Notes: a model not told the origin generated them from the sequence alone. A stretch of 53,356 bases of DNA from Bacteroidales bacterium (GCA_017994175.1 JAGOLH010000013.1:1-53356); one strand, 5' to 3'; positions 1-9,148 are shown, numbered from the stretch's first letter. Program-made: numbers and translations.

Positions 1-181
1 TTCCAGGCCAGCGCAATTCGTTGTTCGAAAGTGCACTTACAATGCGATGCTGGCTTTCCTTCACGGCATTATCGGGCAAACCAACCAAATGATACGCATA
101 GCCTTTGCTGGCATTTACCTCAATGGTAATCAGGCGTGCGCTAATGCCCTGAACTGCGCTTGCGTATATTTTTACGAGCAT
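1..181 (-). CDS. ComM/YifB-family Mg-chelatase-like AAA+ ATPase, N-terminal part (cut by left edge)
   Basis: Only the first 60 codons are present; the gene reads leftward off the window. The translation starts MLVKIYASAVQGI and continues with VGLPDNAVKESQHRI, which is the typical N-terminal domain of the YifB/ComM family (a Lon-like fold that precedes the Mg-chelatase AAA+ ATPase core). ComM is a helicase that helps integrate incoming DNA during natural transformation in some bacteria; elsewhere its role is unclear. The ATG at 179-181 is the only sensible start. The ATPase motifs lie outside the window, so completeness cannot be judged. The family call rests on this short but very characteristic stretch. 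Confidence 0.85.
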   Translation of the reverse strand, partial: MLVKIYASAVQGISARLITIEVNASKGYAYHLVGLPDNAVKESQHRIVSALSNNELRWPG

Positions 182-282
182 ATCGGAGTTTTAAAAGAAG
201 GATTAAAGATATAAATAATCGGAATTATCCGTTTTAATGTTTACGATTTTGTAATAATAATTCCCAAAAACATTATGGGGAC

Positions 283-1599
283 CTAATTTTTAAGCACCTT
301 AACCTGTTTCATTAAATCACCGGAATTAGTGTGAAATGTTAACATATATAATCCCGGTTGCAATTGCATTGTATTAATATAATTACCGCTGCCCGACAGG
401 ATGGTTCTACCGTATATATCCATAAGAGAATAATTCATTTTTTCGCAGGGGTTCCAGTGTATTTCATCGGTGGCAGGGTTCGGGAATACAGTTATTATAG
501 GCGACATTGCCTGTGTTTCCACATCCGAAGTTATCTGCCCGCTCTCATTAGTTTTGAGCACCCTGATATAAATCTCATCATCATCGAAATAGGAATATCC
601 GCAGGTTATAAAACCATTATCCGCAAGGGTAATTACGGAACTAAATTCTTCCATCACATTATCGGAACCATTCGGATAGGTTTGAAACCAATACACATTG
701 CCTTCGGCATCTGCCTTAAAAAGGGCGTTTTCGTCGTAATACGTACCATATTGAATGTTTCCGGAAATAATATATCCACCCTCGGATAATGTATCAACTG
801 AGGCAAAACGCCAGTTGTTATTAAAAAGTTTACTCCAGATCATATCTCCCTGGTGGCTAAGTTTTACAAGTCGGTTCATGCCACAAAAAATGAAAGTTGA
901 ATCGGAATTCATCGCCATTGACCACCCTGTGATTCCTACAGTATGTTCTTTCCGGAAGACGGTGGTCCCTTGTGGAGTCAATTTTATCAGAAATAAAACA
1001 AAATCCGAATTAGCATTTTGGTAGATGCCCGAAACAAAATAGTGATTGTCTATCTCCATCAAGTCCTTAGCAATACCATAGTCGGAGCATTGGAATGTGC
1101 GTTGCCATAACAAATTCCCAAGAGAATCGGTTTTTACAATAAAAATGCAACTATCGCCATAACTTTCTGTAGAGCCACAGGCAAGAATGCAGGAGTCGGA
1201 TGTGGAAATTACTTTTGCAAAATGGTTCTGCTGTTCACCACCATAAGTATGGTCCCATTCAAATTCACCGGCAGAATCGACCTTCAATAAACGGGTATCT
1301 TGGAAGTTCAGTCCCGAAGCAATTACATACCCTCCGTCAAATGTCTGGCAAATTGAAAAACCTCCGAACGGAAAAGACCCAAGCAATTCTCCAACCTGGC
1401 TAAGCTTAATAGTTACACCGGCCTCGGTATTGTTTCTGGTTGCGGTAACCACAAAGCATGAGTCATCGGTAAGAATTACCTGCCTACCCATGCTGGAAGC
1501 ATCAAAATAATCATATTCCCAGTACTGTGCAACACAATGCAAGGGAATTGTAAAAAGTATAAGCAACAGAAAGTAGGTTGTTTTTTTCATGAAATTCAT
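283..1599 (-). CDS. Secreted repeat (propeller-like) protein with T9SS sorting domain
   Basis: A 438-residue exported protein. Residues 1-25 form a signal peptide (charged MNFMKK, hydrophobic core, cleavage near CVAQ). The middle carries recurring units with a W-x2-T-[YF] element (for example FEWDHTYGG, LLWQRTF, VYWFQTYPNG) preceded by 'DGGYVIASG'-like strands. This matches the delta-60-repeat or propeller-like secreted proteins common in Bacteroidota. The last 70 residues, beginning VFPNPATDEI and ending QVKVLKN, are a type A T9SS C-terminal domain, so the protein is expected at the cell surface or outside the cell. A second Met at residue 4 is an equally good start. The ligand is unknown. 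It is probably a single-gene unit; purQ ends about 120 bp upstream. Confidence 0.85.
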   Translation of the reverse strand: MNFMKKTTYFLLLILFTIPLHCVAQYWEYDYFDASSMGRQVILTDDSCFVVTATRNNTEAGVTIKLSQVGELLGSFPFGGFSICQTFDGGYVIASGLNFQDTRLLKVDSAGEFEWDHTYGGEQQNHFAKVISTSDSCILACGSTESYGDSCIFIVKTDSLGNLLWQRTFQCSDYGIAKDLMEIDNHYFVSGIYQNANSDFVLFLIKLTPQGTTVFRKEHTVGITGWSMAMNSDSTFIFCGMNRLVKLSHQGDMIWSKLFNNNWRFASVDTLSEGGYIISGNIQYGTYYDENALFKADAEGNVYWFQTYPNGSDNVMEEFSSVITLADNGFITCGYSYFDDDEIYIRVLKTNESGQITSDVETQAMSPIITVFPNPATDEIHWNPCEKMNYSLMDIYGRTILSGSGNYINTMQLQPGLYMLTFHTNSGDLMKQVKVLKN

Positions 1600-1678
1600 G
1601 TTATGCGTAGATTACATTGCAAGCTTCTTAAATATACCATTATTATAATTTTAAATATACAATGCTTTACTTAAATAA

Positions 1679-1686
1679 CAAATATA
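1679..1686 (-). promoter_or_regulatory. Possible Bacteroidota -7 box (TATATTTG)
   Basis: On the minus strand this reads TATATTTG, an exact match to the TANNTTTG -7 consensus of Bacteroidota sigma-A promoters. It lies about 80 bp upstream of the T9SS gene start at 1599, in the gap after purQ. No clear -33 TTTG is spaced correctly, so this is tentative. Confidence 0.3.
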
Positions 1687-1716
1687 ATCAATAATCAGAT
1701 TACAACGAAAATAATA

Positions 1717-2409
1717 TTATTTCTGCAGGTGATTGATAATCGACTGGAGGATGAGTACTCCGTCGGTATTGCCCAGTTCGGGGTCGGCAGCGCGTTCCGG
1801 ATGGGGCATCATGCCAAATACATTTCCTTTACGGTTGCAAATGCCTGCAATATTCATTACGGAGCCGTTGGGATTGCTTTTTTCTGATAGCTCAGCATTG
1901 GCATCGCAATAGCGCCAAACAATTTGATTGTGATTGACCATATCGGACAACACATCGTTGGGGGCATAATAGCGACCTTCACCATGGGCAATGGGAATTT
2001 TAAGCGCTTTATTAGTAGGCACCAGATTGGTCATTGCCGATTGATTATGCTCCGCTTTTATGAATTGGTTGCGGCAGATAAATTTTTGATTTGTGTTGTG
2101 CAGCAAAGCACCGGGAAGAAGCCCCGTTTCGCAGAGAATCTGAAATCCGTTGCAAACACCAAAAACAAACCCTCCGCTATTGGCAAACTGTATCACCTTG
2201 GTCATGATAGGTGAAAAACGGGCAAGCGCCCCTGAGCGCAAATAATCGCCAAACGAAAAGCCACCCGGAATTGCAATAGCATCACAGTTTTTCAGGCTGC
2301 TGTCTTTATGCCACAGTTCAACCACATCCTGCAGCAATATATCCTGCAGGGAGTATTTCATATCGTGATCGCAATTGGAACCCGGGAAAATGACAACACC
2401 AAATTTCAT
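1717..2409 (-). CDS. purQ: Phosphoribosylformylglycinamidine synthase subunit PurQ (glutamine amidotransferase)
   Basis: This 230-residue protein is the glutaminase subunit of FGAM synthase (step four of purine synthesis). It releases ammonia from glutamine for PurL. The N-terminus MKFGVVIFPGSNCDHD is diagnostic. The class I amidotransferase nucleophile is Cys86 in GVCNGFQ, and the His/Glu partners are His203 and Glu205 in MPHPERA. Length agrees with stand-alone PurQ rather than the large fused PurL of enterobacteria. No purL or purS lies next to it, so the partner subunits must be encoded elsewhere. A TATTTTTG box about 25 bp upstream gives it a plausible own promoter. Confidence 0.95.
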   Translation of the reverse strand: MKFGVVIFPGSNCDHDMKYSLQDILLQDVVELWHKDSSLKNCDAIAIPGGFSFGDYLRSGALARFSPIMTKVIQFANSGGFVFGVCNGFQILCETGLLPGALLHNTNQKFICRNQFIKAEHNQSAMTNLVPTNKALKIPIAHGEGRYYAPNDVLSDMVNHNQIVWRYCDANAELSEKSNPNGSVMNIAGICNRKGNVFGMMPHPERAADPELGNTDGVLILQSIINHLQK

Positions 2410-2431
2410 TATTTTGTTAGTTTAGATGACA

Positions 2432-2439
2432 CAAAAATA
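2432..2439 (-). promoter_or_regulatory. Probable -7 promoter box of purQ (TATTTTTG)
   Basis: Minus-strand TATTTTTG fits TANNTTTG exactly and lies about 22 bp upstream of the purQ ATG, implying a short leader of 15-20 nt. A matching -33 element is not obvious. Confidence 0.4.
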
Positions 2440-2450
2440 AGAAAACTACC

Positions 2451-2506
2451 TGCAGGGGCGCATGGCAATATGATTATTAATAAGAAATTATTAACAGCTC
2501 CCTGCA
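2451..2506 (-). terminator. Nested hairpin downstream of the coiled-coil gene, upstream of purQ
   Basis: Outer arms TGCAGGG (2451-2457) and CCCTGCA (2500-2506) enclose a perfect inner stem TTAATAA/TTATTAA (2477-2483 with 2488-2494, four-base loop). It begins directly after the stop of the upstream leftward gene and ends just before the purQ promoter box. A terminator is the simplest reading, although there is no clear U-tract; a regulatory fold is also possible. Confidence 0.4.
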
Positions 2507-2507
2507 A

Positions 2508-3152
2508 TCAGGGTTTGTCCTTTTTCAGGGCCTTCACCTTATTTTCCTGCGTTTCGATTTCCTTTATTTTATTATCGATCTGAGCCTGATTTTCTTTGAT
2601 TGCCTGGGAGTTTTCCTTGATTTGATTGCGCATATCTTCATTTTTCTTCTCCAGTTTTTCGTTGGCTTTTTCCAGCTTTTTCTTTTCTTTTTCCATGCCG
2701 GAGAGCACTTTTTGCTCTGCTTTCACAGTCTCTTTATAGGCCGATTTCGACTGACTCTCAGCAAATTTCTGCACGAATTTTTTAGCTTCTTTAAATAATT
2801 CGGGTTGTGCTGATGAATTCATATAAAAACCGCCCAGATCGAATGCAACGCTCATTACAACGTCTTTGTCCTTATTTACCTCGAAACGTGCATACACGTC
2901 CATAGAATTGTCGGTAATCGACTTAATAACGGCATTGTTAGCAAACAGTTCATCCTTACCTGTAACCTCTGCATCGTATTTTTTCATCAGATTTTTCCAC
3001 TCTTTGGATATCACCTCTACATCAGCTTTGGGAATTGTAGCAATAATGGCATTCTGCTTTACCCCCGAAATGATAGCTTCTCCCTCGGTAACATTCTGGG
3101 CAGTTCCCAACAAAGCCAGAAAAATAAACGGAATTGTGAACAGTGTTTTCAT
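2508..3152 (-). CDS. Exported coiled-coil protein of unknown function
   Basis: A 214-residue protein I do not recognise by family. Residues 1-19 are a signal peptide (MKTLFTIPFIFLALLGTAQ). Residues 20-130 form a small domain with alternating strands and helices, apparently repeated terms such as 'VYARFEVNKDKDVVMSVAFDLGGFY'. Residues 140-214 are a long charged helix rich in Lys, Glu and Asn with heptad spacing, a strong coiled-coil candidate. There is no T9SS tail, lipobox or second membrane span, so the periplasm is the likely location. It precedes purQ on the same strand but a hairpin separates them, so I do not infer a shared role. Confidence 0.75.
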   Translation of the reverse strand: MKTLFTIPFIFLALLGTAQNVTEGEAIISGVKQNAIIATIPKADVEVISKEWKNLMKKYDAEVTGKDELFANNAVIKSITDNSMDVYARFEVNKDKDVVMSVAFDLGGFYMNSSAQPELFKEAKKFVQKFAESQSKSAYKETVKAEQKVLSGMEKEKKKLEKANEKLEKKNEDMRNQIKENSQAIKENQAQIDNKIKEIETQENKVKALKKDKP

Positions 3153-3174
3153 ACTCTTTAGTTTTTATTATTTA

Positions 3175-3182
3175 CAAAAATA
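3175..3182 (-). promoter_or_regulatory. Probable -7 box of the coiled-coil gene (TATTTTTG)
   Basis: Minus-strand TATTTTTG matches TANNTTTG and lies about 22 bp upstream of the ATG at 3152. A CAAA (minus-strand TTTG) lies about 14 bp further out, which is shorter than the usual -33/-7 spacing. Confidence 0.35.
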
Positions 3183-3304
3183 ACGATTTTATCAGACAAA
3201 TAACGTCAGGCAGAAAAGTTTAATACCACCTGACAATTAATTCACAAGTGCTGTATTTACGAATAGATTATTTGTTATACCTTAGCTGCACAAATAGTTC
3301 GGGG

Positions 3305-6300
3305 ATGTTTAATTCCACAAAAACAAATAAAATTATCGGCTGGAGTATCTGGCTCGTTGCAATGCTGGTATATCTGATCAGTCTTGCTCCATCGGCGGGG
3401 TTCTGGGATAGCAGCGAGTGGATTGCCGTTGGCTATAAACTGCAGGTTGGGCATCCTCCCGGAGCGCCATTTTATGTATTGCTTGCGCGTCTTTTTACTT
3501 TGATATTTGCTTTCGGATCGGGTAGTTATGCTGCATTTGCAGTGAATTTGCTTTCGGCATTTGCATCGGCATTTACCATCCTGTTTCTGTATTTCACTAT
3601 TGTGATGTTGTTGCAGCGCATTACGGTTAAAAACACTCCGGAATTTTCACGCGTACAACAAATCATGATATGGGGAAGCAGTGCTGTCGGTGCTCTTGCA
3701 TATGCATTTTCCGACAGTTTCTGGCAATCGGCTACCGAGGCCGAAGTGTACAGCCTGTCCTCACTCCTTACCGCAGCGGTATTCTGGTGTATGTTGAAAT
3801 GGGAAAAAATCTCGGAAAAACCGGGAGCGGAAAGGTGGCTGTTCCTGATAACCTATCTTATGGGCTTATCGATAGGAACCCATTTACTCAATTTGTTGAC
3901 CATTCCCGCCCTGGTATTTGTTTTTGGCTTTAAAAAGTATAAACCGAACCTAAAGAATATACTACTGTTGGCCGGGTTTGCCATAGCACTTCTTTTTGCG
4001 ATACTTTATCTTCTTATCCCCGGAGTAAGCAATGCGGTTGCCTACACCGATGTGTTATTTGTTAACGTGTTTCACTTGCCCATAGGTTCCGGAATGATTA
4101 CCGGATTTTTGATTCTGTATGCTATTTTTGCTGTTTCTATATTTATTGCCATCCGCAAAAAGCTGCAACGCCTGAGAATAATTCTTACTATGGTTTTATT
4201 GCTGCTAACAGGGTATTCTTCGTATGCACTCACTGTGCTGCGATCTTCAGCAGGAACGCCTATCAACGAAGCTGATCCTTCGCAGGCATATAACCTGTTA
4301 TCGTATCTCGAAAGGGAGCAATATGGCGATCGTCCGCTACTGAAAGGTCCATTTTTCAATTCTGTGCTTAATCCCCAGAAACCCTACATTGAAGCTTCGC
4401 CATTGCATCGCATTGTAAACGGTAAATATGTGATTACCGGCTATCAGATGCAGCCAAATTATATAAAACAGGACACCCGGTATTTTCCACGTATGTGGAG
4501 CAGCAAAGAAAACCATACAGAAGCCTACAAAGAATGGTCGGGCAATAATGGGGACAAAATTCCCTCGATGAAGGAAAACCTGAGGTTTTTATTTCGCTAC
4601 CAGATAGGGCATATGTATTTCAGATATTTCATGTGGAACTTTGTTGGCAGGCAGAACGATATTCAGGGACATGGCGGGCCTGTTAACGGGAACTGGATTT
4701 CGGGTATAGGCTTTATCGACAGGTTGCGGTTGGGTGAAACTTCAGTGGATTCAAACAGCATCCTGAAAAACCCTGCAAAAAATACATATTTTTTTATCCC
4801 GTTGTTGGTGGGTCTGATTGGTTTGGTGTTTCACTTCAGAAAGGATAAAAAAGCATCGGGCATTCTGCTGTTACTTTTCTTTTTTACAGGAATTGCAATT
4901 GTGATCTATCTCAACCAATTCCCCTATCAGCCCCGTGAAAGGGATTATTCTTATGCCGGCTCCTTCTACACATTTTCTGTTTGGATTGGCATTGGCTGTT
5001 ATGCACTTTTTTATCTGCTTAAGAAAAAATGGCAAACCCTTCGTGTAGCAATCATTACTACAAGCGTCTGCCTGCTTGCCGTTCCGGTTCTCATGCTTGC
5101 AGAAAATTTCGCCGATCACAACAAAAGCGGTCAAAGGCTCGCCTCTGAAATGGCTTACAATTATCTGTCAGGGCTGGCTCCGAATGCAATTCTATTTACC
5201 AACGGTGATAATGATACCTATCCACTATGGTATCTTCAGGAAGTAGAAGGGGTAAGAACCGATGTGCGGGTGATAAACCTGAGTTATCTGAATTCCGACT
5301 GGTATATCAATCAATGCAGAAAAAAACAGTACGAAAGCGACCCAGTGCCGTGCAACATTGATGCATCCGCTTATCTTGCAGGGACACGTGAATTTGTGTA
5401 TATTCACGATAATGTTTTTCCGTTTGTCGATAAGATTTACGAGTCGCATAAAGCAGAATTTGACCATAGCATGGAGCAAATATATGCTCAGTGGGTCGGA
5501 ATGCTCGACAAATCACTTTATCCGCAAATGAAACCCGACGAATATGAAAAACTGAAAAAAGACTTCATGTTCATGGCACCCCATGGTAAAAACCCGCAAT
5601 TCAAAGCATTCCGTTCATTTATCGAAAATATCTCATCACCCGAAAAAGCAAAGCTCTACAAAATTGATTTAACTATAGCCAATGCGATATTGCTTGCTAT
5701 CGACAATATGCTAAAAGCCCAGATTGAAAAACCGATTCCGCTTGCCGATGCCCTTGCCTTTGTGTTTTCCGACAACGAGAGTAATAAAATGCAGCACAGC
5801 TATTCGGATAAACCTGAAAACTATTTCCCCGGAACTCGATTAATAATGCCTCTTAACAAGGAGCATCTCCTAAGCACCGGCACCGTGAAAGCAAGCCAGA
5901 AAGAATGGATACCGGATGCGATGGAATGGGAAATTCCTAAAAAACTGCTGACAAAAAGTGATTTAATAGTACTGGAAATTATTAACGAAAACAACTGGAA
6001 ACGTCCGGTGTATTTCTCAATTACTGCCGGTAGTGAAAGCTATCTGGGGCTGGAAAAATATTTTTCGCTTGAGGGAATGAGTTTCCGGCTGGCACCTATT
6101 ATCAATGAGCTCAGCCAGAAATCGATTGGGTCGGTCGATGCTGAAATGATATATAAAAACCTGACCGAAAATTTCAGACTGTATTCATATACCGACAGCA
6201 GCGTATATCTCGACGATAACATGCGGCAACTGGCGGGAAATATCCGGAATATTTACGGACATTGTGCAAGAGCCTTGTATTTTGAGGGCAGGATAAAAGA

Positions 6301-6661
6301 ATCTGAATCCATGCTGGATGCATGCCTTGAGCTGATTCCAAACAATCGTGTCGCATATGAATATTATACTACAACCCTGATACATGGCTACTACCGTATT
6401 AACAAAAAGAAAAAAGCAAGAGAAACTGCACAAATTCTGGCAGCCAATTCTGTTGAATACCTTAGTTTCTTGCTTAGTTTTGATGAAAAGTATCAGCCAA
6501 GCCTCGACAAAGAAGAAAAGAAAACTCTACTAATATTACAGCAACTTAACCGAATGGCGAAAGAATACAAACACAGGGAATATCTGCCGGAGATTGAATC
6601 ACAGTATAGAAATATGCGTACTGCGTACGAGAAGAAAAAAGGAAAATCCTTTGAAAACTAA
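3305..6661 (+). CDS. DUF2723 (GT117-type) multi-pass membrane protein with TPR-like C-terminus
   Basis: About 1118 residues from the ATG at 3305. The frame stays open upstream to 3248, but the family begins close to the first helix, so 3305 is preferred. The N-terminal motif LAPSAGFWDSSEW followed by KLQVGHPPGAPFY is diagnostic of DUF2723, classed with GT-C-fold glycosyltransferases (GT117). Roughly a dozen hydrophobic segments cover residues 10-620. The second half is soluble, with a conserved-looking 'LFTNGDNDTYPLWYLQ' segment and helical TPR-like repeats near the end. These proteins are typical of Bacteroidota and are suspected to transfer a sugar to proteins or lipids at the inner membrane; the substrate is unknown. 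The gene overlaps the following deacetylase gene. Confidence 0.85.
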   Translation: MFNSTKTNKIIGWSIWLVAMLVYLISLAPSAGFWDSSEWIAVGYKLQVGHPPGAPFYVLLARLFTLIFAFGSGSYAAFAVNLLSAFASAFTILFLYFTIVMLLQRITVKNTPEFSRVQQIMIWGSSAVGALAYAFSDSFWQSATEAEVYSLSSLLTAAVFWCMLKWEKISEKPGAERWLFLITYLMGLSIGTHLLNLLTIPALVFVFGFKKYKPNLKNILLLAGFAIALLFAILYLLIPGVSNAVAYTDVLFVNVFHLPIGSGMITGFLILYAIFAVSIFIAIRKKLQRLRIILTMVLLLLTGYSSYALTVLRSSAGTPINEADPSQAYNLLSYLEREQYGDRPLLKGPFFNSVLNPQKPYIEASPLHRIVNGKYVITGYQMQPNYIKQDTRYFPRMWSSKENHTEAYKEWSGNNGDKIPSMKENLRFLFRYQIGHMYFRYFMWNFVGRQNDIQGHGGPVNGNWISGIGFIDRLRLGETSVDSNSILKNPAKNTYFFIPLLVGLIGLVFHFRKDKKASGILLLLFFFTGIAIVIYLNQFPYQPRERDYSYAGSFYTFSVWIGIGCYALFYLLKKKWQTLRVAIITTSVCLLAVPVLMLAENFADHNKSGQRLASEMAYNYLSGLAPNAILFTNGDNDTYPLWYLQEVEGVRTDVRVINLSYLNSDWYINQCRKKQYESDPVPCNIDASAYLAGTREFVYIHDNVFPFVDKIYESHKAEFDHSMEQIYAQWVGMLDKSLYPQMKPDEYEKLKKDFMFMAPHGKNPQFKAFRSFIENISSPEKAKLYKIDLTIANAILLAIDNMLKAQIEKPIPLADALAFVFSDNESNKMQHSYSDKPENYFPGTRLIMPLNKEHLLSTGTVKASQKEWIPDAMEWEIPKKLLTKSDLIVLEIINENNWKRPVYFSITAGSESYLGLEKYFSLEGMSFRLAPIINELSQKSIGSVDAEMIYKNLTENFRLYSYTDSSVYLDDNMRQLAGNIRNIYGHCARALYFEGRIKESESMLDACLELIPNNRVAYEYYTTTLIHGYYRINKKKKARETAQILAANSVEYLSFLLSFDEKYQPSLDKEEKKTLLILQQLNRMAKEYKHREYLPEIESQYRNMRTAYEKKKGKSFEN

Positions 6662-7274
6662 TTACAGTATTCCGAAAACAGCGTTACGGCTCATGCCAGA
6701 TGTTGTCTGCAACATACCCGGCAGCGTTCCATGTTTGTACCTGACTTTCGACGATGGTCCGATACCCGGGTCAACAGAAAAAATACTAAATGTGCTGAAA
6801 CAATACAATGTGCCTGCAAGCTTTTTCTGCACCGGAAAGCAGGTAGAGGTCCACCCTGAAATTTACAGGCAGATAATAACACAGGGGCATACAACCGGAA
6901 ATCATTCATATAGTCATACGCGCCTTAATGTGTTGCACAAAAAGGCTTTCATTTCGGAAATCGAAAAAACGGCCACTTTAGTTGATTCAGTATTGTTCCG
7001 ACCTCCATACGGGTATATTACTCCGGCAATGAGCCGAATAATAGCCCTGCATTATAGAATTGTATTGTGGGATGTAATGCCCGGTGATTTTAACAGCAAC
7101 ACCGATGCAAAAACATTGTTCCGAAATGTGAAACAACATGCATCCAACGGCAGCATCATTGTTTTGCACGACAGTGCCCCAAATATTGAGAATATGCTTG
7201 ACTGTATGAAAAGGGTCATTGAATACTATATGCGACAGGGATGGCAATTCCTTAAAGTGCCCTCAACATTTTGA
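6651..7274 (+). CDS. Polysaccharide deacetylase (NodB homology domain, CE4)
   Basis: All five CE4 motifs are visible: TFDDGP (general base and metal Asp), HSYSH (metal His pair), RPPYG, the WDV...D segment, and IVLHD. The enzyme should remove N-acetyl groups from peptidoglycan or another amino-sugar polymer; there is no signal peptide in the assigned frame. Start choice is uncertain. An ATG at 6594 would overlap the DUF2723 gene by 68 bp and add about 19 unusual residues. A TTG at 6651 gives an 11-bp overlap and an N-terminus (LKTNYSIPKT) that fits the usual family length, so I prefer it. An ATG at 6693 would cut close to the domain. The overlap suggests translational coupling with the membrane protein. 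Confidence 0.85.
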   Translation: MKTNYSIPKTALRLMPDVVCNIPGSVPCLYLTFDDGPIPGSTEKILNVLKQYNVPASFFCTGKQVEVHPEIYRQIITQGHTTGNHSYSHTRLNVLHKKAFISEIEKTATLVDSVLFRPPYGYITPAMSRIIALHYRIVLWDVMPGDFNSNTDAKTLFRNVKQHASNGSIIVLHDSAPNIENMLDCMKRVIEYYMRQGWQFLKVPSTF

Positions 7275-7330
7275 AACCTTAATTTTTTATTAAAAAAGCT
7301 CTCTCCAACCCACATTAGTATTATTTTGAT

Positions 7331-7338
7331 TATTTTTG
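7331..7338 (+). promoter_or_regulatory. Probable -7 box for sppA (TATTTTTG)
   Basis: TATTTTTG matches TANNTTTG exactly, 30 bp before the ATG at 7368, in the 93-bp gap after the deacetylase gene. No clear -33 element. Confidence 0.4.
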
Positions 7339-7367
7339 AAAAAACAACTCACTTAAAACCTAATGCT

Positions 7368-9137
7368 ATGAAATTCTGGAAAATATTTTTAGCCTGTTTA
7401 CTTGGAAGCTTCGTTGCAATGATATTGTATGTAGTCTTCATGTTTTTCAGCTTTGGAGTGTTGCTCTCATCATTATCACCTTCGGCTCCAGCTATTAAAG
7501 ATAATTCGGTGCTGAAAATTACCTTGTCGGAAGATATTCCCGACAGAACCAACGAAAATCCGTTTGTAAATTTCGATTTTGCCACTTTTAAAACTTCACA
7601 GGTAGTGGGTTTAAACGACATATTGAAATGTCTGGAAAAAGCAAAAACAGATGAAAAAATTAAAGGGATTTTCCTTGATGTTTCGTCGGTACCGGCAGGA
7701 ATGGCCACCCTCGAAGAAATCAGGAACGCCCTCATCGAATTTAAAGAAACCGGAAAGTTTATTATCAGTTATTCCGATGCCTATACACAGAAATCGTATT
7801 ATCTGGCTTCGGTTGCTGATAAAATATACCTCAACCCTCAGGGAGGATTAGACTGGAGAGGAATGTATGCTCAGGTAACTTTCTTTAAAGGCACCCTAGA
7901 AAAAATGGGAATCGAAGTACAGGTTTTCCGTCACGGTAAATTTAAAAGTGCAATTGAACCATTCCTGCTTGATAAAATGAGCGAAGAGAATAAACTGCAG
8001 ACCCTTACTTATGTATCGAGTATCTGGAATCACATGCTTACAGGCATTTCGGTAAAACGCAATATTACCGTAGCCGATCTGAATCTCTATGCCGATAGCC
8101 TTATGATTTTTGATGCCAAATCGGCACTGCAGTATAAATTTGTCGATAAGCTGGTGTATCGCGACGAAGTACTTACCGAAATAAAGACAAAAGCATCATA
8201 CAGCGATAAAGACGAAGACTATCTGGTTTCGCTGGGGACGTATTCAAAGATCCCAGTTAAAGCAAAGAAGGAGAAATATTCTGAGAACCGCATTGCCGTT
8301 ATTTTTGCTGAAGGAAGCATTGTTGATGGTGACGGTAAGGACGATGAAATCGGCGGGGACAGACTGGCGGCAGAGATACGCAAAGCCCGCGAAGACGAAA
8401 AGGTTAAAGCTGTTGTACTACGGGTGAATAGCCCCGGAGGCTCAGGCCTGGCTTCCGAAATTATTCTGCATGAAATGGAACTTACCAAGGCTGTTAAGCC
8501 CGTGGTTGTGTCCATGGGGAATTATGCCGCATCGGGAGGATATTACATTGCATGTAAAGCCAGTTACATTTTTGCTCAACCCAACACCCTTACCGGATCA
8601 ATTGGTGTTTTCGGATTGCTGCCCAATATGCAAAAGCTTCTGACAGACAAAATCGGACTGAGTTTCGATGGCGTTGGAACCAATGCTCACAGCGATATGG
8701 GTTCAATAACCCGCCCTGTTACCACCCAGGAAGGAATGGTAATTCAAAAACAGATTGAAGATTTCTACAGCGTATTCATTAACCATGTAGCTCAGGGAAG
8801 AAGCATGACTGTTGCAGAAGTTGACTCTATTGGTCAGGGCCGTGTATGGAGTGGCGAAAATGCATTGCAGATTGGACTTGTTGATGAAATCGGCGGACTC
8901 GACAAAGCAGTGAAAAAAGCCGTTGAGCTTGCCAAGCTTACCGACTACAGAATTAAAGAACTGCCCGAAGTGAAAGACTTCTTCGAAACTATGATGTCGG
9001 ACTTTTCGAATCAGATGGAACAAAGTTATATCAAGAAAAATCTTGGAGAAGATTACCGGTATATCGAAATGTTGCAGTACGTGAAAAATGCATCCGGAGT
9101 ACAGGCTCGCATTCCTTACCAAATTGACGTGTATTAA
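7368..9137 (+). CDS. sppA: Signal peptide peptidase SppA, 67 kDa type (S49 protease)
   Basis: About 589 residues from MKFWKIFLACLLG. An N-terminal membrane anchor (residues 5-30) is followed by two tandem S49 domains. The catalytic Lys is Lys193 in FKSAIEPF and the nucleophile is Ser389 in AASGGYYIA, matching the long SppA of E. coli in which the dyad is split between the two halves. The enzyme degrades cleaved signal peptides and other membrane-bound peptides from the periplasmic side. The frame stays open a further 14 codons upstream, but the hydrophobic anchor begins at 7368. Two outer-membrane protein genes follow at gaps of 11 bp and 1 bp, so these three are probably co-transcribed. Confidence 0.95.
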   Translation: MKFWKIFLACLLGSFVAMILYVVFMFFSFGVLLSSLSPSAPAIKDNSVLKITLSEDIPDRTNENPFVNFDFATFKTSQVVGLNDILKCLEKAKTDEKIKGIFLDVSSVPAGMATLEEIRNALIEFKETGKFIISYSDAYTQKSYYLASVADKIYLNPQGGLDWRGMYAQVTFFKGTLEKMGIEVQVFRHGKFKSAIEPFLLDKMSEENKLQTLTYVSSIWNHMLTGISVKRNITVADLNLYADSLMIFDAKSALQYKFVDKLVYRDEVLTEIKTKASYSDKDEDYLVSLGTYSKIPVKAKKEKYSENRIAVIFAEGSIVDGDGKDDEIGGDRLAAEIRKAREDEKVKAVVLRVNSPGGSGLASEIILHEMELTKAVKPVVVSMGNYAASGGYYIACKASYIFAQPNTLTGSIGVFGLLPNMQKLLTDKIGLSFDGVGTNAHSDMGSITRPVTTQEGMVIQKQIEDFYSVFINHVAQGRSMTVAEVDSIGQGRVWSGENALQIGLVDEIGGLDKAVKKAVELAKLTDYRIKELPEVKDFFETMMSDFSNQMEQSYIKKNLGEDYRYIEMLQYVKNASGVQARIPYQIDVY

Positions 9138-9148
9138 AAGCGGAAACA

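Noticed and set aside
3248..3304. Upstream ATG for the DUF2723 gene
   Set aside because: Adds 19 residues not expected in the family; the sequence has no coding feel and 3305 begins just before the first helix.
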